A stretch of DNA of 64,000 nucleotides from Siphlonurus alternatus (lineage: Eukaryota; Arthropoda; Insecta; Ephemeroptera; Siphlonuridae). The position numbers were made by a program, and so were the translations under genes. The notes beneath the pieces are model-generated. The model ran no database searches. It was not told the origin of the DNA and saw nothing but the letters and a program-made list of their open reading frames with translations. The stretch covers positions 32,681,969-32,745,968 of the forward strand of contig OX463778.1 in the NCBI GenBank assembly GCA_949825025.1, in the 5' to 3' direction. Below are positions 34,001 to 47,000 of the stretch, one piece after another (the stretch's first letter is position 1; every line of letters starts with the position of its first letter).

Positions 34001-37000
34001 AGAGACAACGTGCAACTCCAAGTACTTGGAGGCGACGGTATTGAATGCTGATGCGAAACAAATTTTCACAACACTGAACTGAAAAAATCTCCCTACATTC
34101 TTGCTCCCTTATGTGTGCGGCCGGAACTGTCCGCTGACACTGAAAGCCAGAGTAAGCCCACGTGTCTATAAAGAAACAAAACTTTGCAATTATGAATAAT
34201 TATATATTTTTGCCTCAAAATCAATTTAAAAATTTGTTCATTATTTGTATTTATAATAATATGTAAAATCTAAGATCATTGAACCGATTGAACTTTACTA
34301 TATTATATTTCGTCTAAATAACAATTAACATTATATAATATAGTATTTGTATAGTATTAATATATTATAATGTTAACTGTTATTTAGTCGTAAACTATAT
34401 AAATATATAATATATACTATATATAGTATAGTACTGTATGTTCAATCGGTTCAATGATTTTAGATTTTACAAATTATTATAAATACAAATAATGAACAAA
34501 TTTTTAATTCGATTTTGAGGCAAAAATATATAATTATTTATAATTGCAAAGTTTTGTTTCTTTATAGACACGTGGGCTTACTCTGGCTTTCAGTGTCAGC
34601 GGACAGTTCCGGCCGCACACATAAGGGAGCAAGAATGTAGGGAGATTTTTTCAGCTCAGTTTTGTAAAAATTTGTTTTGCATCAGCATTCAGTAACTTCG
34701 CCTCCTCCACGTTATCTCTCAGATTGTTATCACTGCACCTTTAGTTAATTGAATCACGTAATTATTTATTTATTTATTTATAAATTTCCGTATATGCATA
34801 ATAGCAAGCGTATAATGAGTGCAATAAAAGATATAATGCCTTATATGTATGTTAGCAGGCGCGGATCCAGGAAAAAATTTCGGGGGGGGGGGGGGGGGGG
34901 GCTGCCTCCATAAGGCCAATGTTAAAAAAAAATTGGAGTGGGGGAAATGCCTATATTGCCCATGTTAAATCCAAAATTTCGGGGGGGGGGCTGCAGCCCC
35001 CCCCCCCTGGATCCGCGCCTGTATGTTAGACTAAATATAATAATTTAAAGTATATTGTAATAATAATTAATAATGGTAATATCGAATAATCACTATATAT
35101 GCTGCATATTTATATAACTTAAAGACAAATGTCGAAGAAATAGCGATCATGCACAAAATAATAACAGTTTTAGTTGCGTGTTTGCCGTGATTTTATAATT
35201 ATATAATGTAAGGCTGCGGCTAAAATCATAGGTAATTAAAATACTGTTGAAATACCATATACATAATATAAATCGTATGTACTGTACATATATAATATGT
35301 CAATCCAATACGTGTGTCTACAATAAAGTTATTAGATGCTTGATAAAATATTTTATGTGTTTGAAGTCAGTTGACAAAAGAAATCTGTAAAAAATTAGAG
35401 TTTGCATCGTGATATTTAATTTCCTAATTAAAATGAAGAAATGCCGAAAGCGGATACAAACGCAGAATGTTCTTTAGATAAAATTATCCCGTGGCGGATA
35501 ATTTTTATCTCTTTGCTGTCGGCTGCTAGGCGGGCTTAAAGACGCGAAAACGTGGATTTTAGCGCTCGCCGCCACTTGCTTGCTTGCTTTCTTGCGCGCG
35601 ACCTTAAGTAATGTGACGTCATAGTAGACTTTTGACCGGGCGGTATGGAAGGAACGGGGAGTCGGAGGAAAGTGAAATTTACATTTTTGGAAAGAAGATT
35701 TTTTGGTGAATTTTTAATTTTGAAAAGTCACACCCCCTTTAAGATAATTCTTAGATAAAATTTAGTCTGTCAAAACATTTTTGTTAATAATAAGTACCTA
35801 TTTCATGCAAAAAAAAAAAAAAAAAAAGATTTTCTAGTGCATGTGAAAATAAAGTATTTTGTAGAATGAACTACGGAAAGTACAGTAACAGAAAATGCAT
35901 CATTGTCTCGTCTAAAAAATAATTTTCATTTTGTAAATTAATTGCACCAATTTGCATTTAAATTAAAATGTATTCCTGAATAAAATATTAAAATTTATTA
36001 TTCTCAATAAAATATTACCGTAACAATCATTCCATGCTTAACTCTAGCTTCCATTATTTGATATAATTTTATTTATACAGTACATTACTACTTTATAATT
36101 TTCTACTCAAAAAATTCTCTGAGCTTGATGAATTAATCAATGTTAATTTAATAATTAATTATTGTAATAACTAGACATATGCTACTTGGACTCTCCTGAC
36201 CGTGTCTTGGTACCAACAGGTGGACAAGGTGGAGCTGCCTGGCCGCACGCTGCTCTCCATCCCCGGCTATGATGAGAAGGTGGAATTTGGGGTGCTGGTG
36301 AAGTTTGCCTACCGAGTGGCTGGCTCGCAGGAGGAGTTGGTGGTGGCAACGACACGTGTAGAGACCATGCTGGGGGACACTGCCGTCGCAGTGCACCCTG
36401 AGGACCCAAGGTCAGAGTGGTGAAAAAGTCAGGACTGAACCAGTGAACTCCTTGTAGCAAAATTAAAGGCAAACTCAATATAAAAATTAAAAATAACTTC
36501 AAGGAAAATATGCTTTGCTATAAAATTGCCAAATAGTTCACAATGAACATTGGAGATTACTGAACTATACCTTGCATTGGTGAACATTAAATGATTTTTA
36601 TTTTCTAATTTTTTAAAAAATTATTTTAGTCATTCAGTATTTTTTCCTAGACAATATTAATACTTGCAATATTACTTATCATAAAATAAAATATATCCAT
36701 TGTGAGACTACAGACTGCACCAGTAGATACTGTAAAATACGGAATAAACAATTTAATTTCCATTAAATGGAGTATTTCAATATAACTGATGTTAGCATTG
36801 TTACAGGTACACGCATTTGCATGGCAAAGTACTCGAGCACCCATTCTGCAAGCGCCCCATCCCAGTCCTGTGTGACTCCTTCGTGGACCGAGAGTTTGGC
36901 TCAGGTGAGGTACAATTTGAAAAGGGTACCTACCGCTCTTGAAACTTTGGACTGTAATAATTAAGCTGCCTTGGTGATTGTGAAAAAAATTTAACTAATT

Positions 37001-40000
37001 GAAATGTTGCAGGTGCCGTAAAGATTACCCCAGCCCATGACCCAAATGACTACGAGGTGGGCAAGAGACACAATCTGCCGTTCATCACAATTTTGGATGA
37101 CCAAGGAATCATCACTGGAGATTACGGTGTATTTACTGTAAGTGGAAATTTGATTCATTGTCATTATGTTAATTGCTAGTATGTAAGGAAGGAGAAATGA
37201 TTCAATAAATTTAATGTCTAAAGAATTCTGAATGTATTTTGTAGTAATAGATTCAATTGTTCTGTTATTGCATAGGGCATGAAGCGGTTCGACGCTCGCA
37301 AGGCAGTGCTGGCTGCCCTAGAAGAGAAAGGTCTTTATCGCGGTACTGATGACCATGCCATGGTGGTGCCCGTCTGCAGCCGCTCCAAGGACATTGTCGA
37401 ACCTCTAATTAAGCCACAGTGGTGAGTGAGTGGAAAATATGTAAGGGACATGTAGGATATGTCTGTTTCATCTAGAATGTTATCATTATTTTAATTTAAG
37501 GATGATTTTACTTGCTAAAATTTATTTCATGAGGAATATACTTGCAGGTATGTGAGATGTGATGCCATGGCCAAGAACGCCATGGAAGTCGTCAACTCTG
37601 GAGAACTGAAGATTATACCGGAAATTCATACCAAAACCTGGGCCCACTGGATGGAGAACATCAGGTACTTTCTTCCAAAATTTAGTTTTTGAATCTTTAG
37701 TTAATTGTTGTGAAAATTCTTTTAGGGATTGGTGCATATCCAGGCAGCTGTGGTGGGGACATAGAATCCCTGCTTACCAAGTGATCCTTCCAAATGGCTC
37801 AAAGGCCCTTAATGTAAGCAAGCACTCAATTTTTTTAGTACACTAATTCAGTAATTTTTTATCCTTTTTTTTTTTTTTTTTTTTATTTTTTTTTTTTGCA
37901 AATATTGTAAGACAAAGAAGTAATGAATGACATAATTAATTTCCTTCTTAACTGCAAAGTTATCTAAAATGCAAATTTCAATCATTAATCATCATTGAAT
38001 AGTCTAGAAACTGAATACTCACACATTTTGACCTGACATGTTCTACAGGCGCAGGGTGAGGAGGTGTGGGTGAGTGGTCGCACGCAAGAAGAGGCGCAGG
38101 AGAAGGCTGCTAAGTTAATGGGCGTAGCGTCCTCGCAACTCAAGCTCGCACAGGACCCAGATGTACTCGACACCTGGTTCTCCTCGGGGCTCTTTCCATT
38201 CTCGGTTTTCGGCTGGCCTGATGAGGCAAGTGCTTACCTGAGCTGGGGCTCCATCACTTAACCCCTGTAGCTCGTGTTAATAACTTCGTTACTGTTTGTA
38301 GACTGAGGAAATGAAAGTGTTCTACCCCGGAGCTCTGCTAGAAACAGGACATGATATCATCTTCTTTTGGGTTGCAAGGATGGTCTTCTTTGGGCAAAAA
38401 CTACTTGGTAAACTGCCATTCAAGTAAGCATAATTTATTTTTAAGCTAATGGAATTTTACTAAAATTATCTACTGTAATACTCTTATATTTTTGTATCCC
38501 AAAATCATCATAAATCATCATTAATTATTATTTTGTTTTTACAGGGAAGTTTTCTTGCATTCAATGGTACGAGATGCACATGGTCGTAAGATGAGTAAAT
38601 CTCTCGGTAATGTCATTGACCCAATGGATGTCATCGCAGGCATTTCTCTTGAGGTATGTGTGAATTATTGAAGTTGGCTGACAAACTCCTCTATGTGATA
38701 CCAATGATTTTATGCTGTAGGACCTGCACCAAACCCTGGAGAACAGCAATTTGGATCCGAAAGAGATTGCAAAAGCCAAGGACGGTCAGACGAAAGATTA
38801 TCCCAACGGCATTCCCGAGTGTGGTACTGATGCATTACGATTTGCTCTCTGTGCCTACCTGATGCAAGGTAAATAAATTCATACAATATGTTCAGTTGCT
38901 GACCAATTTTGTAATATATTTTTTTTTCCACATTTGGATAGAGCACCATGAAATATCTGTATTGTCATTTTATTTTTTTTTTTTTACCCTATAACACCCT
39001 CAAAATCAAGGGAAAGACGCTGTGAAGTTATATAGTCATGCAACATCCTTCCCTATGCTTGCAAGTTAAAAATATTCGTATGACTATCTTAAAAAAATCT
39101 TACAAAAAAAGTTACTTTTAAAGTTACTCAAGTTTCTGTATCCAAATATTCCAAATATAAAACTTTTGTGCATATTGTTAATTTCAGTGAAAAATGAAAA
39201 TGGAAAATAAAGATTTGTAATATAATACTAAGAAATAAATTAGGAAATTATTAAATTCTATTATTGAAATTAAAATGGTGTCAGAAATGTCAGTTTATTC
39301 TTAGAATATATGGTAAGAATGTACTGTAAGCTTAAAATAAAAATATTATCAAAATATTAGAAAAGTATTGAGCTATAATTTGATCAGGAAATTTCTTCAT
39401 GTAATGTAGAAATGGAAAATATTGTAAAAATATTATAAAAGTTCTATGTGTGGTAAATGTGTGTCTGATTTAATCTTAGGTAAGGACATCAACCTGGACA
39501 TTCTGCGAGTGCAAGGCTACCGTTTCTTCTGCAACAAGCTGTGGAATGCTGCCAAGTTCTCGTTGTCTCACCTCAGTCCCGAGTTCCGTCCTGCTGAAGT
39601 AAGTGTTGCTGCCGTCAAGGCCCCTCCCTCTGGTGACGGTTCTCTCGACTCCGAGGCTCTCTCTGTGCTCACTGACTGTGGACTTGGCCACCTGGTCTCT
39701 GCCCGGCAACTTGATGCCTTCTTGGGAGACCACAGCTACTTGTGTGGCTACACGTTCAGTGCAGCAGACTATCAGTTACTGCAAGCTCTCGGACAATCTT
39801 CTTCTAGTAATGATCTCGCTCATCTAAAACGATGGAGAATTCATGCTATGAGTTTTCTACCTCCTGGGGATACTCCTAAGTCAAGTAGACAGGTGCGACA
39901 AAGCTTTGTCAAACTGTAATTGGCATGTTGGCATGATGGATGCTTAATTAACATGGGTTCTTAGAATAGAGAAGCATTTCATTTCATGTTTTCTCTTCTT

Positions 40001-42673
40001 TTTGTGTCTGATAGAAAAAAATGCAGCAGATTACTTTTCTCTTCTTTTTGTGTCTGATAGAAAAAAATGCAGCAGATTACTTTTCTATTATTTAGTGTGT
40101 GTTTTTTTTTTCTTTATAATACAACTAGAATTTTGTATTTCATTTAATGAAAATTAAAACTAGCAGAGACTAGCATGATATTTTTGGCTTATTGACATTT
40201 TTGTTGTAATTTTCTCTTTTCATCTTCATAATTATGTATGAATTTGCTGTCCAGCATTCTAAGTTACAACTATACATAATGGTCACTTTCTATCCACAGA
40301 GCCCTGACAAGCTGGCTCTGGCCCCAATGGATCGTTGGATGCTGAGTCGTCTGGCTTGTGCCGTGGAGGCATGCAACCGTGGTTTTGAAAACTACGACTT
40401 CCCTGCAGCGACGACCGCCTGCTACAGTCTCTGGCTCTACGACCTGTGTGACGTCTACCTGGTGAGCTACTGAAGAGATCTTTCTTCATTTTCCAAATGA
40501 AGGTTACAATTTTATCATTCTTATACTAAAGAAATGTTAGATTTTTTTAAATACTACTGTAGAACATAACATTTTATGTACAGAACTGTAAAGTAATAAA
40601 GTACTCTTTAATAATATAGTACATGGCTACATACAGTGTTGTTCTCTATATGCTGATCCTGTTTTCATGTGCAGGAGTATCTGAAGCCTGTTATGGCGTC
40701 CAGTGACCAAGCAGTGAGAGCGGTGGCACAGAGTGTGCTGTATGTGGTGCTGGATGTGGCCCTGCGGCTGCTCTCGCCCTTCATGCCTTTCCTCAGTGAG
40801 GAGTTGTACCAGAGATTACCCTGCCGAGCAGCCTCCGACCCTCCCAGCATCTGCGTCGCACCCTACCCCGAGCCCCAGCAGGTGAGCAGCAGATTGAAAT
40901 CAAAGATGTGTTTAAATTAAAGAAAAAAACGTTTAATCTTTCTTAAATATTTTCTTTCACTCAAAATTTGTCTGATATGAAACATTACATGAGTACACCT
41001 TGAATAAGAGATCAAAATTTAGTATTTAATAAATTATAATAATTGATATTTTCTTTCAGTGTGCCTGGAGGAATCTAGAAATTGAGTCTGATGTTGAGTT
41101 TATTCAGAAGATAGTGAAGGAAGTACGCTCCGCCCGAGCAAACTACAATCTGCCTAACTCTGCAAAGACTGTTGGTGAGTAAGAAAAGCCCCTTATGAAA
41201 ATAAATAAATAAAAAATTGCAAATTTTGTATTTGATAAAAATTGACTATGTAATATATTTATGTATATTCCTACAAGGTTAGCATTTTACCCATGAAAGA
41301 GATAGCTCTCCACTAATAACATTCCTCTGTTACCAGCTTACCTTTGCTGCTCCGACAAGACGCTGGCTGCAAGGCTGGAGCCATTGTCGTCCACAGTGGC
41401 CACATTGTCGTACTGCAGCAAAGTTGAGACTCAGGCTGAGCCCCCCAGCACCGGCTGTGCCATCCTCACCGTCAGCGACAAGTGTGAGGTGCACCTTGTC
41501 CTGAAGGTGAGCACTCCAAGATAAACATTTGAAGTTTCGTAAAAACAATTTACATTTAATACCATTGTAGATAGTGAAGTTAGTTTCCTATTATATCTTC
41601 TGAATACGTAAATAACAAACACATCCCTGGTTATATGGCCTTTTTATATTTTTTAATTCATTTTTTAATCAAAATCAACAAGGAGCAAGGTTTAATTCCT
41701 ATCCTCTTCATGTTTTCTCCTTCTGTAGAGTAAAATAATCTTGGAGAAAATTCAGATTAAAAAAAATATTTGCCCCTTTTTATTGTTATCCTAATAATGG
41801 GGAATTCTCTTACAACTCAAATTTTAATTTAACTACTATATTATGATAGGGTACATATTAACAATAAGTTTGACTTAAGTTTCAACTTTTTTAACTCAAA
41901 TTTGGGGACTCTGAAGGGATTATTAGAATAGGGGCAAAGTATGCAACCCACACGCAAACCTGAAAACTGTGACGTAGAAACTCCCTAGTTAACACACAAC
42001 AACTGCCTGATATCATAGTTTGAGAACCAAGGAGTGATTGGCTATAAATTTTAGTAACACGGTCGAAATCAGCGGGTTTTTCTACCCTAGCATCAATAGT
42101 TTTTTCCCTAATATCAGTTTACTTTAAGAGTGATAATCGAAAATATAAATTTATTGCAGGAAAATTTCGCCTGCTAGGCAGTTTCTACGTCACGTTTTGG
42201 CGCTAAATTCAAAAGAAGGAAGATTTTTAAAAAATTCCCTTGTCTCCAATTTTGAAAATTGAAACTTTTTTGTTTTGGGACATTTAATTTCAACTATTTC
42301 AAGGCATAGAGCATCTGAAAAAAAATTAAAATAAGTGTAGGAGAATTCCCCATTATTAAATTCATTTTTACAAAAGACTACATTAAATCGGAGAGTTAGC
42401 TGTTTCATATATTTGACAAAACTGCCATAACTCACATGTTCTTGATTGTCACAGGGAATGATAGAGCCTGCCAAGGAGCTAGCCAAGCTGGCCAAGCGGC
42501 GAGAGCTGCTGCAGGGCAGTGTAAGTAAGCTGGAGAAGGACGCCTCCAAGCCTGACTATGAGACCAAGGTGCCTGAGGACGTTCGCATCGCCAACAAGGA
42601 GAAGCTTGAGGCTGCTATTGGCGAGCTGGAGAGACTCAGCATCGCAGAGGTCACCCTGGGAGCTATGCAGTAG
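31047..42673 (+). CDS. VARS1: Valyl-tRNA synthetase, cytosolic (ValRS)
   Basis: Attaches valine to tRNA-Val using ATP. Exons: 31047-31199, 31294-31470, 31824-31951, 32007-32171, 32524-32725, 36220-36410, 36807-36904, 37013-37137, 37276-37421, 37548-37664, 37726-37813, 38049-38225 (GC donor), 38302-38423, 38545-38653, 38721-38868, 39480-39598 or 39892, 40300-40461, 40675-40881, 41060-41174, 41337-41506, 42455-42673 (TAG). All phases join: 1045 aa, or 1143 aa with the longer exon 16. Visible: Lys-rich start ([19 protein letters not shown]), class I HLGH at 137-140, editing-domain stretch [45 protein letters not shown] at 645-649, anticodon-binding DLCDVYLEYLKP and a C-terminal coiled coil. The ~200-residue N-terminal GST-like domain of vertebrate VARS1 is absent. 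The cytosolic class is indicated by GRDIN/GKDIN and [11 protein letters not shown]. Confidence 0.95.
32756..35742. mobile_element. 3-kb TTAA foldback element, family E
   Basis: An almost complete palindrome within ValRS intron 5: TTAA at 32756-32759 and 35739-35742, termini AGGGGGTGTGACTTTTCA and complement, centre near 34360. Arms match over most of their length. The left arm has about 400 bp extra (about 33485-33890) and the right arm a 166-bp hAT-like insertion, which accounts for the offset between outer and inner pairing. Each arm has one TGACGTCA (32877-32884, 35614-35621). No transposase frame was found. Confidence 0.88.
34856..35021. mobile_element. hAT MITE inside family E right arm
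   Basis: A 166-bp element with termini CAGGCGCGGATCCAGG and complement, flanked by the exact 8-bp direct repeat TATGTTAG (34848-34855, 35022-35029). It carries long G and C homopolymers. Termini of CAG...CTG type and an 8-bp target duplication identify hAT. The left arm of the palindrome lacks it, so it inserted after the palindrome formed. Confidence 0.93.
39599..39892 (+). CDS. In-frame ValRS exon extension with GST-C/eEF1B-like segment
   Basis: The ValRS exon starting at 39480 has a donor at 39599 (GAA|gtaagt) but stays open to a second donor at 39893 (CAG|gtgcga). Both donors are phase 0 and both join the next exon in frame; the extension is exactly 98 codons. Its composition is GC-rich, like the exons and unlike the introns. 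The peptide contains [14 protein letters not shown], then [12 protein letters not shown] and HLKRW...MSFLP. This follows the pattern of the N-terminal GST-C-like domain of eEF1B (L..YL.D.SYI.GY..S.AD..., ..RWY.HI.S). It falls between the catalytic core and the anticodon-binding domain, where typical ValRS has a short linker. Constitutive or alternative use cannot be told from sequence. Confidence 0.65.
39989..40080. repeat. 46-bp exact tandem duplication
   Basis: Two identical 46-bp units (starting TTTTCTCTTCTTTTTGTGTC) at 39989-40034 and 40035-40080 in a ValRS intron. A recent local slippage event without visible function. Confidence 0.95.
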
Positions 42674-42705
42674 TACCTGGATGTGTCCGTCAGATGAGGA
42701 GGCCC

Positions 42706-42711
42706 AATAAA
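42706..42711 (+). terminator. ValRS poly(A) signal
   Basis: AATAAA 33 bp after the TAG stop codon, followed by T/G-rich sequence; a short 3' untranslated region is likely. Confidence 0.75.
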
Positions 42712-42850
42712 TAATTCTTTTTGAATTGCACCTATTTTTGTAGTACATCTCGAACATCTTCTTAGAATTGAGATTATTATTATTATTTTATTTTTTTTTA
42801 ATGAATTGATATATTATACTCTATAATATATACATACATGCATATAGTTT

Positions 42851-43166
42851 AATGGAGTACCGACCTCAAATTTTTTTACTGCGGAAATGGATAGAGGGTG
42901 CAAAAAATGTGCTACTCTGAATTTTTTCAGATTTTATACAGCCCTGGAAGTATTTTTAAAAAATTATTGAAAGTCCATTTTGATGACGTCACGCCTTAAG
43001 AAAAGGATAGGACATAGACGCCCGTGACGTCATGAAACGGACTTCCAATAATTTTTTTTAAAAAATACTTCCCGGTCTCAGAAAATTCTGAAAAATTCAG
43101 AGTAGCATATTTTTGCACCCTCTATCCATTTCTGCAATAAAAAAATTTTGAGGTCGGTACTCCATT
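42851..43166. mobile_element. Foldback element, family C, copy 2
   Basis: A 316-bp palindrome with termini AATGGAGTACCGACCTCAA and complement, homologous to 29326-29641 along its whole length. Both central arms keep TGACGTCA (42984-42991 and 43025-43032). Confidence 0.9.
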
Positions 43167-43466
43167 GTCCAAAAGCTTTTAGCAACGTTGCAGACAGAGT
43201 ATTTTTTTTTTTTTTTTACTATAATATCTAATCTAATTATTTCCATTCCCATCCTGTACATTTAGTGAATTGGACTGAAAAACAAGAGCAAAAACATTTT
43301 TTTTTATATTTTAAATGGAGGATTTTTACAAAAGTAATTGAATCTATTCAAAAACAAAAATGTTGAGACCGATGTGCATATATATGCATTAACATTTTTA
43401 AAAATCGCGCTATTCAGAATGGAAAAGCTTCTGCAATTTTCTAACAGATGGCGTAAAAATTGCGAA

Positions 43467-43882
43467 AGTTACCAAGAAGGCTACAGTTAGGAGGTGCCAC
43501 GCTCCGTGCTGCCCCCAAGCGGATAACGCAGAACTAGCAAATGCAGATGACAGTCTGATATCTGAAACAGATTTTGTCCGCGAAAAATTCAAATGGTGTA
43601 AATTAAATCCGTCAACATCGGGCCGATGATCCATTAAAATTCTTTTAAATTAAGTCTATTTTCTTCAGAATTTAACGTAGAGTTTATTTCTATCACAATT
43701 TTACCCACATTTGTACTGTAAATAAGACTTTTGCTGGCTTTTATAGTTCCATCGTTTGAATTTTTCGCGGACAAAATCTGTTTCAGATATCAGACTGTCA
43801 TCTGCATTTGCTAGTTCTGCGTTATCCGCTTGGGGGCAGCACGGAGCGTGGCACCTCCTAACTGTAGCCTTCTTGAAGTTAC
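43467..43882. repeat. Inverted repeat upstream of DENND1
   Basis: Arms of about 125-130 bp at about 43467-43597 and 43749-43882 are nearly identical in reverse complement, with a 150-bp spacer. Each arm is unusually GC-rich for an intergenic site and contains one open frame (peptide pieces RRCHAPCCPQADNAEL and SETDFVREKFK). The right arm ends about 135 bp before the DENND1 start codon. It could be an exon fragment duplicated head-to-head, a MITE, or promoter sequence. No target duplication was identified. Confidence 0.7.
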
Positions 43883-44018
43883 AAAAGGGGTGGTGACTGC
43901 AAAAAAAAAGTTTCACTTGCTGAAAATCTCTCCTGCTAAACCATGACAGGTCCAGCTGATCAGTCCTGTAGATTTCACATTTGTTCTCATTTACTACGGT
44001 GATATTAAATGCAGAGAA

Positions 44019-47000
44019 ATGGGGTCTAGAATAAGGTAAGCAATATCCATTGCCTTGACCGCATTAGATCTCACTAGGCAGCAGCACACAGTCCTTGCAG
44101 GAGGTCATTAAAGCGAATGACAATTTTCTTAGCATGGGGCCTCCTGTCATTTTAAGATCTTCTCAACAGTTAATTCACCTTTGTAATATGCGTTTACATT
44201 TCAGGGAAGATGTTAAACACCTTTTTGAGTGTTTTTGTGAAGTAGCAAGACCACAGACTGATAAGGAAGCATGGATTATACAAAAATTTCCTGAGTCTTA
44301 CAAAGATGAAGAGGTCCTTAAATCTGTGCCTAATTTTGCATATCCCTGCGAGTTTGAAAAGTGAGTACAGGGCTTATTAAAGCTATTTGCTATGCATATA
44401 TGTATGTAGAAAATACAGTAAAGTGTTGTTATTTTGGGAAATCTTCCCACAGTTATAATTTTTGTTTTCCTCATTCAATCTTCCTTCAAAGTGTGCAGCG
44501 CTATTGGGAAATTCCCAGCACTACCATAGCTGTTTTACCAGTTGCTCTGTAATCAAAACATATAGTATGCATACTGTACTGGTAGCTGTACACATAAAGT
44601 ACAGACTACAGAGTGTACATACACATTTCATAGGTAATTTAATTATTTAGCAATCTTGTATTGTCCCGTTGTAAAACATAAATTGTTGCAATAATAAAAC
44701 AACAAGTAAGCATTATTAATTGCCAGTTTTCTTATAAGAAAAACTACTGTACAATCTACTTGTAAATGTAGATATAACTTTTTATTTTTTTATTACATAT
44801 GTAGCATACTGTAATTTCTGTATCAACGTCATTTCCAAGTCCTACAAAATGAGAGATAATGTTTATAATTTTGTTATTTTCCAGCTCGATGGTCCAACAT
44901 TTCACCTTTGTACTAACAAGTATAGATAGTAAATGGACGTTTGGCTTCTGTCGACACGACACTCGCTCGGAAACCGCTCTCGTCGTCTTGAGCTTTCTAC
45001 CATGGCACGAGACGTTCTGCAAGTACGTTCCTGTCATATGTGTACGTAGCTCCAACTAACACACTGATTTCTTGGTAAGGTTCCTCAACACGGTGGCAGA
45101 GCTCACGAGTGGCCCCCACAGCTCGGAACTGTGGAACTTCCTGGATGCTATCTACGAGAAGCCAGTACCTGACCCTGGGGGGACCTTGCAGGTCTCGTAC
45201 AATGGAGGACAGAATGTAAGCTGCGTGAAATATCGCACCACAGTAATGTGATAAGTAGGAGATGCATTGTAGAAAAGTATAAATATGATGTAGGTAATAT
45301 TGTATCATGTTGTAACTTAATTGAGTACTATTTTGCTTTGATTTTCTGCTGAGTGCTTTTTTGTTGTTTTAATTATTAAGCCAACAGTAAGTACATAATT
45401 AATATGAAAAGAGTTTGAATTATTTTATTCGAACACGTTAATGTTAATATTTTTTTCTTGTGAAATAATAAATTTTTCTTTAAATATGACAGTATTATAA
45501 TAAAATGTAATTACATCAGCGACTAATTGTTTTTATAAAAAAATAGATTACTAAAATTTGTATGTTTTCCACAGAATTTTGTTTGTCAATGCCCAAATCA
45601 ATTCCAACTCCCCAGCATACCAGATAATGTGAGTTCATTTCTTGCAAAATATTTTTGAAGTGCTGTGTAATCATTGTATTTACTGCTCCATTTATCTTAC
45701 AGAGAAACCTGACTGAGTACTACAGTGCAGTAGATGCCCACAACATGATGGTGATATTTGCCTCGATGCTGTACGAACGACGGATTGTATTCACCTCCAA
45801 ACGCTTATCTCGACTCAGTGCTTGTGTTCAGGCTGCTAATGCTGTTTTATATCCTATGAATTGGCAGCATATATTTATCCCTGTTCTTCCTATGTCCCTC
45901 ATAGATTATCTTTTAGCACCAATGCCATTCCTAATTGGTGTACCTCATCATGTTTTACAGGTATGATTTAAACAACACATTACTGACTTATGTTTTGATA
46001 CCTAATTATGGTTATTTTATTTTACAGAGGGTTCGAATGTCAGATTTAGGGGAGGTAGTCATTCTCGATGCAGATTCTAATACAGTTGAAACTCCATTTG
46101 ATGACTTGGAAAGCTTGCCAACAGACGTGGTAAGAAAATTTATTTCAAAATATAATTTTTATATTATTGTCAAGTAGTTAAATAAAATCCAAGTTTAAAC
46201 TTGCATAAACAACATTAAATTGTATAATCATTAATTAATATACTGTACTGTAATCATGATTTTAAATATCTTCCAAGTTTTACCTCAGTGTACTTTTTTT
46301 TTTTTTTTTTTTTTTTTAATTTTTGTATTAAATTTACAATTAAAAATACTACCCAATGTAAGTTACAGTAAAAGTTTCATCTGCTGGTCCTCTGAAAAGA
46401 CTAACAAATTTCCCCCAGACGACATTGCTGCGTCGTCAGCTCCGGAACAGGGCTGCACTCCTGGGGGACGGAGTAAGCCGGGCGTTCCTGCGTGCCCTGG
46501 TCCAGCTGATTGGAGGCTACAGGGATGCCCTCAGGTTCTACCAAGGACAGAAAATCACTTTCAACCCTGAAGCTTTTGTCGAGTCTCGTCCCTCCTCCAT
46601 GCAACCCTTTCTCAGGAAAATGCTCCAACTGCAAATATTCCAACAAGTAAGCTCATGCCCCGGAGTTCTTATTATAAATCATTATTTAAAACTTCTCATG
46701 TTTTATTACAACGTAAAACAACTTTTAAGAATGTTTTCTAGTTTATTTTATAAAAACTAGGCATTTTTCCTGATTTTTCTTTTTAACTTAAATTTTACAT
46801 CAAAATATAGAAATAAAGTAGTGCTTTAATCAGTGTTATAATATTCACATTATTTGAACAAATCATTGAGCTCTATACAAGGCTAGAGGGATAATCAGCT
46901 GTTTTAGGCGCGCACGGCGTCTGGGAGGAAAGTGGGTGGTGGTCGGTGCTATCGAATGCCTGGTTGACCAACCTAAGAAAGTTTCCTTATAAAATAAATA

